DNA of 64,000 nt from Carallia brachiata. Lineage: Eukaryota > Streptophyta > Magnoliopsida > Malpighiales > Rhizophoraceae. This document shows, piece by piece, positions 49,454 through 61,519 of the stretch (positions are counted from its first letter, which is position 1; each line of letters begins with the position of its first letter). The notes under the pieces are model-generated. The model saw only the letters and a program-made list of their open reading frames with translations, searched no databases and was not told the origin of the DNA. Made by a program: the position numbers and the translations under genes. The stretch spans positions 12,621,245 to 12,685,244 of the forward strand of contig JADCRB010000013.1 in assembly GCA_021464245.1 (NCBI GenBank), given 5' to 3'.

Positions 49454-52400
49454 ATGGCCCTCTCTTCTCTGAGGCTCTTCTTGTTCTTTGGCCTCCTACT
49501 ATTTGGTCATGGTGTTGTTAAGCTTCAAGCTTCACATCATATGTATCAAGAGCTTCAAAGTCTTCAATCTACTGCTTCTCCCTCAAGTCAACCATACAGA
49601 ACTGGTTATCACTTTCAGCCGCCCAAGAATTGGATGAATGGTAATTAGATTGCTTCATTTTCTGATTTCCTGTTAAAACATTTGTTCTGTAATGTTTATT
49701 CTTTTAACTGATCCTTTTTCCTTGGTTTTTTATTTTTTATTTTTTGTTTTCTTGATCACCTGGTAAAATGGTCAAATGGGGTTGGCTTGACTGAACAGAT
49801 CCTAATGGTGAGTCCTTTTCCTATTTTTCTTCTGTTTTTTTTACGTGAATTTTGAATCTTGAGCAATGTCTATCCTCTCTGTAGAGGACATGTAGTTAAA
49901 TTAAACGAATATTTGTAGTTTAATATCCTGGTAAGTTCACACATTTATGTTTGATGCAAGAGTACAAACAATTCCAATATTTAAACCATATGCTTAAGAT
50001 GAGTTGCCAGGATTTTTAGGGATCCAATGTCTAATATGGGGTATTCCTTAGTCATAAAATAAATAAAAAATAAGAGTGAAAAAAAAACTTTGGTTTATAC
50101 TTCATTGCCTTGGCTTTACTCTTGGCTTTGTGTAAATGAACAACAATTTAAAATTTCCATGATTTTGACCTTTTTTTGCTAGGGGATTTTTTTTTTCTAG
50201 GGAAATGTTAATTGGAAGGATTAACTGTAGTAATGTGGCAAATTTTGTTTAGAGTATCGTTACACTTCCAGAAATATTTTGTGTCCAAAAATTTGCTTCA
50301 TTGTAACAAGTTTTTTTATTTTTTACAATCACACTAAAACTTTTTATAACAAAAAAAAATTATAAGATATCTTTTTTCATTATAAAAAGTATTACTGTAA
50401 TTATAAAAAATTAAAATCCTATTACAATTGAATAAAAATTCAGACAAAAAAAAAATCTAGAAATTTAATTTTTTCCTTCTGTTTAATGCAGGACCTATGA
50501 TTTACAAGGGAATTTACCATCTTTTCTACCAATACAACCCAAAAGGTGCAGTGTGGGGCAATATTGTGTGGGCCCATTCTACGTCAAGAGATCTTGTTAA
50601 TTGGACCCCACATCCAGAAGCCATCTACCCATCTCATCCGTCAGATATTAATGGTACATGGTCCGGCTCAGCCACGTTCCTGAAAAATGGCCAACCGGCG
50701 ATCCTCTATACTGGAATTAACCAACTAGGCCAACAAGTTCAAAATCTGGCCGTGCCCAAAAACCCATCTGACCCTTATCTTATACAATGGACAAAGCCAT
50801 CCACCAATCCATTAATGGCACCCACCCCACAAAACCAAATTAATTCAAGCTCATTCAGGGACCCAACTACTGCTTGGCTAGGTCCTGATGGGAGATGGAG
50901 AGTGATCATTGGTAGCAAAATTAATCGCAAGGGACTAGCAATCTTGTACAGAAGCAAAGATTTTGCACATTGGACTAAATCCCAACATCCGTTACACTCG
51001 GCTAGAGGTACCGGAATGTGGGAGTGCCCGGACTTTTTTCCGGTGCCCACGGATGGCCGGTCGATCGGTGTTGACACGTCAACATTAGGTACCAATGTTA
51101 AACATGTCCTCAAAGTGAGCTTAGATGACACTAAACATGATGTCTACACCATAGGCACATACAACACCACCAAAGATGTCTACACTCCGGATAATGGATT
51201 TGTGGACGGTGATGGTGGATTAAGGTACGATTACGGAAAATATTATGCCTCCAAAACGTTCTTCGACAGCTCTAAGAATCGTCGGATCTTGTTGGGTTGG
51301 ATTAATGAATCTTCAAGTGTTCGTGATGATATCAAGAAGGGCTGGTCTGGAGTTCAGGTACAATTTTTGTTTTTCGATTTTTTCTTTTTAAAAAAATTGT
51401 TATTGCTAGAATTTTATTCCTGACTGCTAAGATTAAAATTAAAAGTTTAGCAGTTTTACCACCAAATTACACGACTGTTGACAAATTTCTTAGATCGCAA
51501 AATCTAAGTTGCAACGTGTACATATATATGCTTCAATTGCCTAGTGGTGATCACATTAAATAAGTTTTAAGGGATCTGCAGGCAATTCCAAGAACAATTT
51601 GGCTTCACAAATCTGGGAAACAAGTAGTGCAATGGCCGATCAAGGAGATCGAGACCCTTCGTGTGAATCCGGGCTTTGTGCATAGCAAACTTAAATTAGC
51701 TGGAGGATCGTTGCTTGAAGTGCAGAAAATCACAGCAGTACAGGTCTGCTTAATAACACTAATACTGGATTTCATAGTTATATAGAAAGAGACCCTTCCT
51801 TTCTCATGACATTAATAATACCATCCACGCTAGCCTGATTAGTCAGTAGCATTGAGAGGTGAGGTATTCAAATTCTACTTCGTCAATGAGCTCTAAAATT
51901 GCTGTGCAAGAATTGGACTCCTATCAATTGAGGGAGATTCGGTAGCTTCATTAATTAAAAACTAAAAATTTGACACAGGGTAAATGCAGATCCACATTAT
52001 ACTATTATAAATTTTACTTGTACATTTGAGATCTTTATCGTTAATTGTTATTGTGCATCAAAAGACTAAAATATATAACTATCGATCATGATATTACATT
52101 ACAGTTAAAATTTTACAGCTTAACTCTTTTTTTTTTACCGAAACACCTTATCTCTCGTCAGCTCTCCCGCATGCATGTATCATTTTTCTTAAACAATGTT
52201 ATTTTCCCCCAAAAAGAAAAATGTTCCTGCTGCACATGACTTTTCTGCTTATCAACAGGCAGATGTGGAGATTTCATTTGAAGTGTCACAATTTGACAAG
52301 GTAGAAAAACTGGATCCAAGATGGACCAACCCACAATTGCTCTGCAGTCAAAAGGATGCATCAACTAAAGGCCGTTTAGGCCCTTTTGGGTTGCTAGTTT

Positions 52401-54070
52401 TGGCGTCAAAAGGCTTGGAAGAGTACACAGCGGTCTTCTTTAGAATATTCAAAGGCCAGGACAAATATGTGGTCCTCATGTGCAGTGATCAAAGCAGGTC
52501 CCTCTTTCTCTCTTTCCTCTTTGTGAGTCTTTTTGTGAATGAGCTTGATTAGGTAATCAAACTAAAAAGTTGTTTATATAGTATGTAAATTGTAATAATT
52601 ATTGTATTTTATGTAATTATAATAAAAAAAGATTTAATAAAATAATAATATTTTTTTATTTTTTATTTGATTATTATGGTTATATAAAATATATTAATAG
52701 TTATAGTTTGTATAAAGCCTGATAACTTTTTGTTGGCCACAAACATAAACATCTAGCGTTTGTAGAGTTTCTAAGTCACTTACTTTTAGGAATCCAATGG
52801 TGAGTGAGAAAATTATATTCATTCTTGGCTCTTTGCGACTTGTAGGTCCTCACTGAACCAAGATAATGACAAGACGACATATGGGACTTTTCTGAACGTA
52901 GACCCAGTTCATCAAATGCTCTCACTCCGAAGTTTGGTAAGTTGATAATTTTCAAGAGACGTGAGCACATAAAGGCATACATTATGAGAAAGAAAAATAT
53001 TGGTGGTCACAAAAGTGGTGGCCACACAAGTGATGGCTTTCATAACCAACACAAGTGATGGTTACATAGAATTTTATACAACATAAAAGGCTTTACATAC
53101 TATATTGATATTTTGTATGGACATGGGCATGGATCTCCAATTTTTTTTGCTGGATTTTTGTCCGAATTACAACGAGTTTTAAATTTTTTATAACTACAAT
53201 AATATTTTTTGTAATAAAAAAATAATCAGATGTACTTCTTTTTTTGTTCTAAAAAATATCACTGTAGTTACAAATAATCAAAAACTTGTTACAGTTCTAA
53301 CAAAAAAAATTCGAGATCCCTACTTTTTTCCATTTTGTATACAGTATAAAATTTTTGAATGTTGTATAAAAACTCTTTGTGGCGACATATAATATTAATG
53401 TAAAGTCAATGGTCCAGCGTCTACTGGATAATATGTGATCTTTAAAGTGTAACCCGCTCCATAATTTTGCAAGCAAGAACTTTCAAAGCCTTTATAATAT
53501 TTATGCCTTTGTAAGCATCTTTCCCTATTTGGCTTGTGAGTTGCATTTTTTCCATCGTGACAATCTTCTTTCAACAGTGTACATTTTGTTTACGAAAGAA
53601 AATTGTGGAAGTCTTTATGACTTCTGCATTTAACTTTAACAATTCAACAATGGCATTTAAATTGTGTTCTCTACTGTGAAGTAGAATTGGAACTTAGAAA
53701 ACAAGATTTCTATCATTTCACTTACCTGTTTTATTTTGTTTTGGTTTTGAGTTACTTAAGAATCCTTAAGCAATTTCCTTAAATAGTGGATAAATATTTG
53801 AGATTGTGAGTTCTCCTTTCGCATATCTAATTTCATTGTGAACAAATTAGCCTTGTCTTGAAACACTTTGAGATTCATTTTGTTTTTCAGATTGATCATT
53901 CCATTGTGGAGAGCTTTGGTGGGGAAGGAAAGAGTTGCATCACAGCAAGAGTTTACCCTACATTGGCTATAGATGGTGGTGCTCACTTGTATGCCTTCAA
54001 CAATGGAACTCAAAGTGTTACAATTACAAGACTAAGTGCTTGGAGCATGAAGACAGCTCATATCAATTGA
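49454..54070 (+). CDS. Cell-wall invertase INV-B (acid beta-fructofuranosidase, GH32), 577 aa
   Basis: The secreted enzyme hydrolyses sucrose to glucose and fructose in the apoplast. Exons: 49454-49640, 49799-49807 (9-nt mini-exon), 50492-51357, 51582-51743, 52259-52497, 52846-52936, 53891-54070; they sum to 1,734 nt, exactly 577 codons plus stop, with all GT-AG junctions in phase. A signal peptide covers about the first 25 residues ([17 protein letters not shown]). Catalytic motifs: WMNDPNG (nucleophile Asp63), FRDP (Asp189) and [10 protein letters not shown] (acid/base Glu243). The Pro in WECPD marks the cell-wall rather than the vacuolar type. NGT, NSS and NES sequons suggest glycosylation. 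A C-terminal beta-sandwich follows. Some relatives are fructan exohydrolases, which cannot be separated from invertases with certainty by eye. Introns 2, 5 and 6 contain insertions absent from INV-C. Confidence 0.92.
49799..49807 (+). other. 9-nt mini-exon of INV-B, encoding DPN
   Basis: GAACAG|ATCCTAATG|GTGAGT. With the flanking G bases it reads D-P-N-G, the core of the sucrose-binding and nucleophile motif. Such 9-nt exons are known in plant invertase genes. Confidence 0.92.
50249..50478. mobile_element. Insertion in INV-B intron 2, MITE-like
   Basis: About 230 bp absent from INV-C intron 2 (empty site near 58,350). Its arms are imperfect inverted repeats: AGAAATATTTTGTGTCC...CATTGTAACAAG on the left against a right arm whose complement reads AGATTTTTTTTTTGTCTG...CAATTGTAATAG. 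The exact ends are uncertain. Confidence 0.5.
52535..52745. mobile_element. Insertion in INV-B intron 5, possible MITE
   Basis: INV-B intron 5 is 348 nt and INV-C intron 5 is 112 nt. The extra AT-rich stretch has inverted arms (AAAAAGTTGTTTATATAG against AAAAAGTTATCAGGCTTTATAC). The boundaries are approximate, and a deletion in INV-C is the alternative. Confidence 0.4.
53110..53340. mobile_element. Mutator-like MITE with 9-bp duplication in INV-B intron 6
   Basis: The 213-bp element (53,119-53,331) is flanked by perfect 9-bp direct repeats ATTTTGTAT (53,110-53,118 and 53,332-53,340). Its inverted arms include GGATCTCCAATTTTTTTTG on the left against GGGATCTCGAATTTTTTTTG from the right. INV-C intron 6 shows the empty site with a single ATTTTGCAT. 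A 9-bp duplication fits Mutator-like (MULE) transposition. Confidence 0.75.
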
Positions 54071-54165
54071 CAAAAAAGAAAGAAGAGTGATATTCAACAA
54101 GAATATAATCAATAATTTGTATTGATCTTTCAAAATATATTTAAAACCAATCCAATTTTCTACTT

Positions 54166-54171
54166 AATAAA
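54166..54171 (+). promoter_or_regulatory. Polyadenylation signal AATAAA of INV-B
   Basis: A canonical AATAAA about 96 nt after the INV-B stop. The matching position after INV-C reads AGTAAA, so INV-C must use another signal or a weaker version. Confidence 0.45.
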
Positions 54172-54784
54172 CATTTTCTACATCTCAGCCTGTTCCGGCT
54201 TTCTCCCACAGGCTGTAGAAAAAATATGGTGGTTTATTTTATGTACCCATAAATTTAATGACACGTTGATTCAAAAGTAATATAATACTCCAATTTAATA
54301 TAGATGCCTCTGTTATTAATATGATGCAGTGGTTTTGATATTGCTATTCTGGGAATAACTTATCTTTTTAACATTATCCCTAGTAATTGCTTGTATGGGG
54401 TTAATAGACAATAATTTATTTGCTAAGTTGCACTTTGACTTCAAATTAATGCTGACAAAACGAGACTAAAGAGAAAGCGACGTTTCTTTCTTTCACATTT
54501 GTTGAAACTTTGAATTTTTTTTATTGGTAGAATAGAGGAAAATGTTTTCTGCAGGTCTTACTTATCCCTTTCTTTTCTTTTCTTTTTCCCTCAAAGATTG
54601 ACAAAGAAATGAAATTAAGAAATAAGGAAATTAGCCACCACTAAGCAGACTAATACCTATAATATCAACTTGTTGATGCTATCAAGGATACTCTGCTCAT
54701 TGTTCCACCAGAAGTTGGGTCTTCTTCTTGACGGTGACCATAAAGGGACTAATTTTTAACACAATGTTACTTTCCCTTATATCA

Positions 54785-54814
<30 letters not shown>
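54785..54814. repeat. (AAAT)n microsatellite
   Basis: About seven AAAT repeats in the unit 2 upstream flank. Confidence 0.9.
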
Positions 54815-54815
<1 letters not shown>

Positions 54816-54893
54816 GTCAATTTGTAAGGTGTAGCAAATTTTTAGATTGTGTTTGGAGCGAGTAGAAGGGTAGGGAAAGGAGGATAAAAGAAA

Positions 54894-55104
54894 AGAAAAT
54901 AAAATTATTTAGAGTGGTGGAGAAAGTGAAGAGAACAAAAGTATGGTGAAAGAAAAAATTAAATAGTAATTTATGAGAGAAAAAGTGAAGAGAAAATAAA
55001 ATTGTTTGGAGTGACTAGAAAAATAAAGAAAAAGAAAGTATCGAAAAAAATAAATAGTACATTGTAAGAGAAAAAGTAGGGAGAAAATAAAATTATTTAA
55101 AATA
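54894..55104. repeat. Purine-rich minisatellite, about 2.2 units of 92-97 bp
   Basis: Units begin AGAAAATAAAATT at 54,894, 54,991 and 55,082 and share AAATAGTA...GAGAGAAAAAGT. I did not see the same tract in unit 1, so it is specific to unit 2. Confidence 0.65.
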
Positions 55105-56556
55105 TTATAAAAAATAAATAAAATAAATATAAAAAAAAATAATTATATTTTTCTTTCTCTTTATCATTTTTATCGCACAATATACAAACTCTTAGAGAAG
55201 AGCTCTAAATCCCGAAAAACCCAACATTAGAAATTCCAAAATTGGCTACAAAGTCTACACACAAATTTCAAAGCAGTATGGAGAAGTTGATTGCAATTCC
55301 GAGGAAGTCAGAGAAATGGATTGCAGTATCTGTGTTTGTGGATTTTTGAAACGCAAACAAGTCTCTGCATGTCTGTGTCTGCAAATATTTCAACTAGTTT
55401 TAGAGTGTAAAATAATTTTATAGGACCTACGCAGAAAAGATGACGACGTATCAAATCATACCCATCAAACACTTCTTTATGAGGATGATGAAAAAGAGGG
55501 TAGTTATGTGTTTTGAAATTTTAATTTCAGAATTTTATTTTGGGTAAAATTGAAATTGATATTTTTAAAATTGTGACTGATATTTTTAAAATATAAAAAA
55601 AATAATTATTTTAAAAATATCAATTCTAATTTTAAAAATAACAGTTACTATTTTATTCAATATAAATTTCAGCACATCAATTCTCGAAGACACCAACATT
55701 TATTCGATGAAAAAAGCTACGCTCTCAACGGAAAACCCAAAAAACAAAAAAAAAAAAACCTCGAGAGAAGTAGTAGTCCATTGAGTATGGATACCCAATA
55801 AAAAGCCGAAGAAAAAGTCCAACAAGATGAGTCCAATCACCATAAAGAAACAAGAATCACACGGTCTAAAGGATAAGGCAACTAAGGTGGCAAGGTGGTC
55901 AATTTTTAAAATATAAAGAATCATATTTTTCGGTTAATTAAATAGTTATAGATCTATGTTTATTAACAAATATACAAGTTAAAAGAGTCGTGTTTATTAA
56001 ATTTAAAATATATATTTTTTAATTAAATAACTACCAACTTAATTTTTTTATAAGTATGTGATTTGGTTCTTTATATAGATATAGAAAATTTATACAAATT
56101 TATACAAATTTTAAAATAATTTTAAATATTATAATAACTTTTTAAAAGTTTAATTTTAATAATGCAGTCTGTAATCAAATGTATTTTATTTTATCTTATC
56201 AAAAAATTCGTTTAAAACCTCTGTTACACTTAAGTGAAGGTAAATTTTATGTTAAAAAAAGTGATATTATTACAACATTTAAAGTAAATTCTTACATATT
56301 TTAATTTACCCTCTTTCCAGTTCTAACACCATATTCCAAGTTTTAAAATTTTTGTGAGAAGTATAGTCAATAATTCATTTTATTATTGCTTATTCTCACT
56401 CCTACTCTTCAAAAGTTGGTCTTTATTATTGAACTCAAGTTGGTGCGTGTCTGCGTCGGCAAATACTCCAATACTACGGAGTACCGACAATTATATTGCA
56501 CAATCCTCTTTTCCAAGCTATTTGCAAAGCGACGCATAGACGTCTTAGTTCTGCTG

Positions 56557-56793
56557 CTATGGCCAAGCATAGCCACATCTTGTGAATCCGTAAATCCGTC
56601 GCCCACAAAAGTCCCTGACAACTCCCCCATATTCTATTGGTCCGGGTGCATCTTCGGCACGCCCGTCAACATTGAGTTTCAGCATAGAGGGCGTGGAGGG
56701 GATCAAAGAAATGCGTGCTCGGTTTGACAAGAGCGTTCGAGATTCACGATGCTTGGGCGTTTGAAAGTTTAGCCCATATTCTTTGGCTAGCAA
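56557..56793 (-). pseudogene. Fragment of an RNase H-like domain, probably retroelement-derived
   Basis: The minus strand encodes MLKLNVDGRAED, GPIEYGGVVRDFCGR and RIYGF. This is the start of the plant RNase H-like domain found in non-LTR retrotransposons and their domesticated relatives (pattern KLNVDG...GGVxRDxxG...GF). Only about 35 residues are recognisable, with no downstream catalytic part. A more degraded copy occurs in unit 1 (about 47,690-48,400), interrupted by the fold-back element there. Confidence 0.55.
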
Positions 56794-57022
56794 AACAATT
56801 GTATTCAGTCAATTTTTTTTTATTTTAAAATTATTTTTGTGAGGCCGAAATGTTTTTCTCCTAACAAAAATGGTGTACCCCGTTTGACTTTCTTGTGAGG
56901 GGGTGGCCTTGTCTTTCTTATCGCCTAACCAAGTGCACTGTCCCTATTGACGTCTCTCTTTCCCTTTAAATAGGGTTCAACTAGGTACACAAATACATTC
57001 CACAGAGAAACAATGAGGTTTC

Positions 57023-57041
57023 AACCAATATTTTATTGGTT
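57023..57041. promoter_or_regulatory. Perfect palindrome with opposed CCAAT boxes in the INV-C promoter
   Basis: AACCAATA-TTT-TATTGGTT, an 8-bp-arm inverted repeat with a CCAAT box on each strand, lies 21 nt upstream of the TATA box inside a segment absent from INV-B. Confidence 0.5.
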
Positions 57042-57061
57042 ATGTGTAAGTTTGGTCCCCC

Positions 57062-57069
57062 TATAAATA
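57062..57069 (+). promoter_or_regulatory. TATA box of INV-C
   Basis: TATAAATA lies 94 nt before the ATG. A second TATA-like TTAAATA lies about 90 nt further upstream, left by an insertion that split the promoter block shared with INV-B. Confidence 0.6.
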
Positions 57070-57155
57070 AGCCTTAAATTTATGCACTTGCCTTGCCTTC
57101 CTCATAGAAGGAAAAAATAAAATAAAACAAAACATCAGCAAAACAAAACCATCCC

Positions 57156-60100
57156 ATGGCTCTCTCTTATCTCAGGTTCTTCCTGTTCTTTGGTCTCCTA
57201 CTATTTGGCCACGGTGTTGTTAAGCTTCAAGCTTCACACGTTGTCTACCAAGAGCTTAAAAGTCTTCAAACAACTCCTCCCTCAAGTCAGCCATATAGAA
57301 CTGGCTATCATTTTCAGCCTCCCAAGAATTGGATGAATGGTACTTAGATTGTTCCATTTTCTTTCTTGTTATAACATTTTGTTCTTTAATGTCTATTTTC
57401 TGACTGATTTTTCCCCCTTTTTTTTTTCTTGATCTGCTGGTAAATTGGTCAAATGGGTTGGTTTGACTGAACAGATCCTAATGGTGAGTCCTTTTCCTGT
57501 TTTTTTTTTTTTTTTCATGAATTTTTAATCTTGTGAAGCAAATAGTTGTAGTTTAAATGTTTAATACCCTGGCAAGTTGACTATTGAGGCAGCAGTGCAA
57601 ATAATTTTACCAAAAAGTCATGTGACACAAGACGTAGATACAGACTAATATAAAGTTATCTCATGTGTATATTATTGATAAATCTATTATATATTAATTT
57701 TAATCACAAGTTATAAGTCTTTAAGAGTTTTTCTTTTAATAGTATGCTTACTATTATCAACAATCTGCACATAGGGTAACCCTGAATATCTTTGCGTCCC
57801 GTATCTCTCTATTCACGCAGTAGTGCTCATAATTTTAATATTGAAACCACATGCTTGAGATGAGTTTTTAGGATTTTTAAGGATGGGCTTTATTAGTTGG
57901 ACAGACGCAAATTTTCAGTTATCTCCCTATGCATCAATTTTGTGCAATTGCAACTATTATTTGTTTAACTACAATTTAAAAAATATGAAATAGAAAAAAT
58001 AGTAATATTTTTTGTATCACTTTTTATCATTACAATTTGACAAAAAATACTCATTGTTGCACAAAATAAATACGTATGAACACAGTTGAAAAATTTTGTA
58101 TATCCACTCAGTTTTTCCCTTTAGGGATCCAATGTCTAATATGGGCATTCCTCAATTAAAAAAATAAAATAATGATAATAAATAAAAAATGAAAACGAAA
58201 GAAAAAAAACTTTGGTTTATGCTTCATTGGCATGGCTTTACTCTTGCCCTTGTGTAAATGAGCAACAATTTAAAATTTGCATGATTTCAACCCTTTTTTG
58301 CTAGGGAAATGTTTGTCGTAGGGATTAACTGTAGCAATGTGGCAAATTTTGTTGGATGCAGGACCTATGATTTACAAGGGAATTTACCATCTTTTCTACC
58401 AATACAATCCAAAAGGTGCAGTGTGGGGCAATATTGTGTGGGCCCATTCTACATCACGAGATCTTGTTAATTGGACCCCACATCCAGTAGCCATCTACCC
58501 ATCTCAGCCGTCTGATATCAATGGTACATGGTCCGGTTCAACAACATTCCTGAAAAATGGCCAACCGGCTATCCTCTACACTGGAATTAACAAACTACAC
58601 CAACAAGTTCAAAATCTGGCCGTGCCCAAAAACTCATCTGACCCATATCTTATACAATGGACAAAGCCATCCACTGGCAATCCATTAATGGCACCCACCC
58701 CACAAAACCAAATTAATTCAAGCTCATTCAGGGACCCAACTACTGCTTGGCTAGGTCCTGATGGGAGATGGAGAGTGATCATTGGTAGCAAAATTAATCG
58801 CAAGGGACTAGCAATCTTGTACAGAAGCAAAGATTTTGTACATTGGACTAAATCCCAACAACAGTTACACTCGGCTAGAGGTACCGGAATGTGGGAGTGC
58901 CCGGACTTTTTTCCGGTGCCCACGGATGGCCGGTCGATCGGTGTTGACACGTCAACATTAGGTACCAATGTTAAACATGTCCTCAAAGTGAGCTTAGATG
59001 ACACTAAACATGATGTCTACACCATAGGCACCTACAACACCACCAAAGATGTCTACACTCCGGATAATGGATTTGTGGACGGTGACGGTGGATTAAGGTA
59101 CGATTACGGAAAATATTATGCCTCCAAAACGTTCTTCGACAGCTCTAACAATCGTCGGATCTTGTTGGGTTGGATTAATGAATCTTCAAGTGTTCGTGAT
59201 GATATCAAGAAGGGCTGGTCTGGAGTTCAGGTACAACTTTTGTTTTCAATTTTAAAAAAAAAATGTTAGTGCTAGAATTTTATTCCAGGTTACTAAAATT
59301 AAAATAAAAGTACTTACTAATTTTATTTTATTTTTTAATAAGTAAAATTTATTTATAATCTAACACTATATAATTTTTTTTAATTTTAAATAAATCTCAC
59401 TAATTATATGGTATAAAATTATGAGTAAGATATACTCATTAAAAAATATGAGTCAAATTAAAAAATTTTTGAGAAATCAAAAGTTTATTAGTTTATCACC
59501 AAATTGCACTTCAATTGTCTAGTAGTGATCACGTTAAATAAGTTTTATGGGATCTGCAGGCAATTCCAAGAACAATTTGGCTTCACAAATCTGGAAAACA
59601 ACTAGTGCAATGGCCGGTCAAGGAGATCGAGACCCTTCGTGTGAATCCGGGCTTCGTGCATGGCAAACTTAAATTTGATGGAGGATCATTGCTTGAAGTG
59701 AAGAAGATCAAAGCAGTACAGGTCTGCTTAATACCACAAACTTATACCGGATTTCACAATTATACAGAAAGAGACACTTCATTTCTTATTACATTAACTA
59801 TACCATCCACGCTTGCCTGATTAGTTAATAGCATTGAGAGGTCAAGCGTTCAAACCTTACGTCCTCAATGAGTTCTAGAATTATTGTAACTCCTATCAAT
59901 TAAGAGAGATCCACGAGCACCATTACACAAATACGGAAAATTTGACGTGGAACATATGCAAATCCACATTGCACAATCATAAGCTTTACTTGCACATTTG
60001 TAGATTATGGTTTTTATTGTTGATTGTCATTGTATATCAAAATGCTAAAAATATTCAACTATCGATCATATTATTGTAATTTTGAGTCAGCATCTTTTCT

Positions 60101-61519
60101 CATGTCAACTCACACGCATTTATTGTAACATTTTCCATAAACAATGGTATTTGCCTCCACATATGACTTTTTCAGTTTTTTGTTTATCAACAGGCAGATG
60201 TGGAGATTTCATTTGAGGTCTCACAATTTGACAAGGCAGAAAAACTGGACCCAAAATCGACTAACCCACAATTGCTCTGCAGCCAAAAGGGTCCCTCAGT
60301 TAAAGGCAGTTTAGGTCCTTTTGGGTTGCTAGTTTTAGCATCAAAAGGCTTGGAAGAATACACAGCAGTCTTTTTTAGAATATTCAAAGGCCGGGACAAA
60401 CCGGTGGTGCTAATGTGCAGTGACCAAAGCAGGTCTCCATTTCTCTCTTTTGGCCATTTGTTGATTTTCAAGCCACTTACTTTTACCAGAATCCAATGGC
60501 AAGTGAGAGAATTATACTCTTTTTTGGCTTTTTATGATTTGTAGGTCCTCGCTGAACCAAGATAATGACAAGACTACATATGGGACTTTTCTGGATGTGG
60601 ACCCAGCTCATCAAAAGCTATCACTCAGAAGTTTGGTAAGTTGATATAAGTGTCAAGGGACGTGAGAACTTGGTAGCATATAATATGAGAGAAAAATCTT
60701 GGCAGTCACTAAAGTGGTGTCCACGCTGTGGTGGTAACAAAGAGTTATGATATAACATAAAAAATATTGCATACGGCATTAATATTTTGCATGTTATTAA
60801 AACATTTTGAATATTGTATAAAAACTCGTTGTGGCCACATGTAATTTTATTGGACAAGATGTGATATTTGAAGTGTAGCCCACTCCAAGGATTTCCAAGC
60901 AAGAACTTCAAAGCCTCTATAAAGTATTTCTGTCTGCGTTGCCTTAAAGTATTTCTGTTTTAAGAATCTATGTCTATTAGGCTTGTGAATTGCATTTTCC
61001 ATCATGACAATCTGCTTTCAACATTGCACATTTTGGTTAGGACAGGAAATTATAGAAGTTTTTATGACTTTGGCATTTAACTTTGACAATTCAACAATGG
61101 CGTTTAAAATCTGTCCTCTACTGTGTAGTAGAATTAGAACTTAGAAGACAAGAATTTTATCATTTCACTTACCTGTTTTATTTTGCTTTGGTTTTGACTT
61201 GTTCAAAAGCCCTTAAGCAATTTTCTGAAACAGTGGATAAATAGCTTTGATGCTGAGTTCTCCTTTCACACATCAAATTTCTTTGTGAACAATTAGACGT
61301 CGTGTCTTGAAGCACTTTGAGATTCATTTTGTTTCACAGATTGATCATTCCATTGTGGAAAGCTTTGGTGGGGAAGGAAAGAGTTGCATAACAGCAAGAG
61401 TATACCCCACATTGGCTATAGGTGGTGATGCTCACTTGTATGCCTTCAACAATGGAACTCAAAGTGTTACAATTACAAGACTCAGTGCTTGGAGCATGAA
61501 GACAGCTCGTATCAATTGA
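57156..61519 (+). CDS. Cell-wall invertase INV-C (acid beta-fructofuranosidase, GH32), 577 aa
   Basis: This is a tandem paralogue of INV-B with the same apoplastic sucrose-cleaving role. Exons: 57156-57339, 57475-57483 (9-nt mini-exon), 58362-59230, 59560-59721, 60194-60432, 60545-60635, 61340-61519; total 1,734 nt, 577 codons plus stop, all GT-AG and in phase. Exon 1 is one codon shorter than in INV-B and exon 3 one codon longer (a Gly in [10 protein letters not shown]). Signal peptide: [17 protein letters not shown]. Catalytic motifs are intact: WMNDPNG (Asp62), FRDP (Asp189), [10 protein letters not shown] (Glu243). Compared with INV-B, exon 3 differs at about 18 of 314 positions in its first part and about 6 of 550 in the rest. 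Its promoter has a unit-specific insertion, so expression may differ from INV-B. Confidence 0.92.
57475..57483 (+). other. 9-nt mini-exon of INV-C, encoding DPN
   Basis: GAACAG|ATCCTAATG|GTGAGT, identical to INV-B across exon and both splice sites. Confidence 0.92.
57880..58122. mobile_element. Insertion in INV-C intron 2, MITE-like
   Basis: About 240 bp between blocks that are contiguous in INV-B intron 2 (empty site near 50,020). Arms: GGACAGACGCAAATTTTCAG and ATTTTGTGCAATTG on the left, against TGGATATACAAAATTTTTCA and ATTTTGTGCAACAATG from the right. Its core resembles the element at 12,945-13,134. Confidence 0.5.

Larger units (their letters stand above)
46852..54170 (+). repeat. Tandem duplication unit 1, containing INV-B
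   Basis: The sequence from about 46,852 aligns by eye with that from 54,171 (shared blocks include TGTTCC(A/G)GCT.TCTCCCACAGGCTG, TGTACCCATAAATTTAATG, ATACTCCAATTTAATATAGATG). The 3' flank of INV-B (54,100-54,170) aligns with the 3' flank of INV-C. The unit spans a degraded RNase H fragment, the promoter and the whole INV-B gene. Confidence 0.8.

Noticed and set aside
50497..51423. Open frame of 308 codons in INV-B (and 310 codons at 58,337-59,269 in INV-C) as separate intronless genes
   Set aside because: Both are exon 3 of seven-exon invertase genes; the apparent ends run into introns past clear GT donors, and the missing nucleophile motif sits in exons 1-2.
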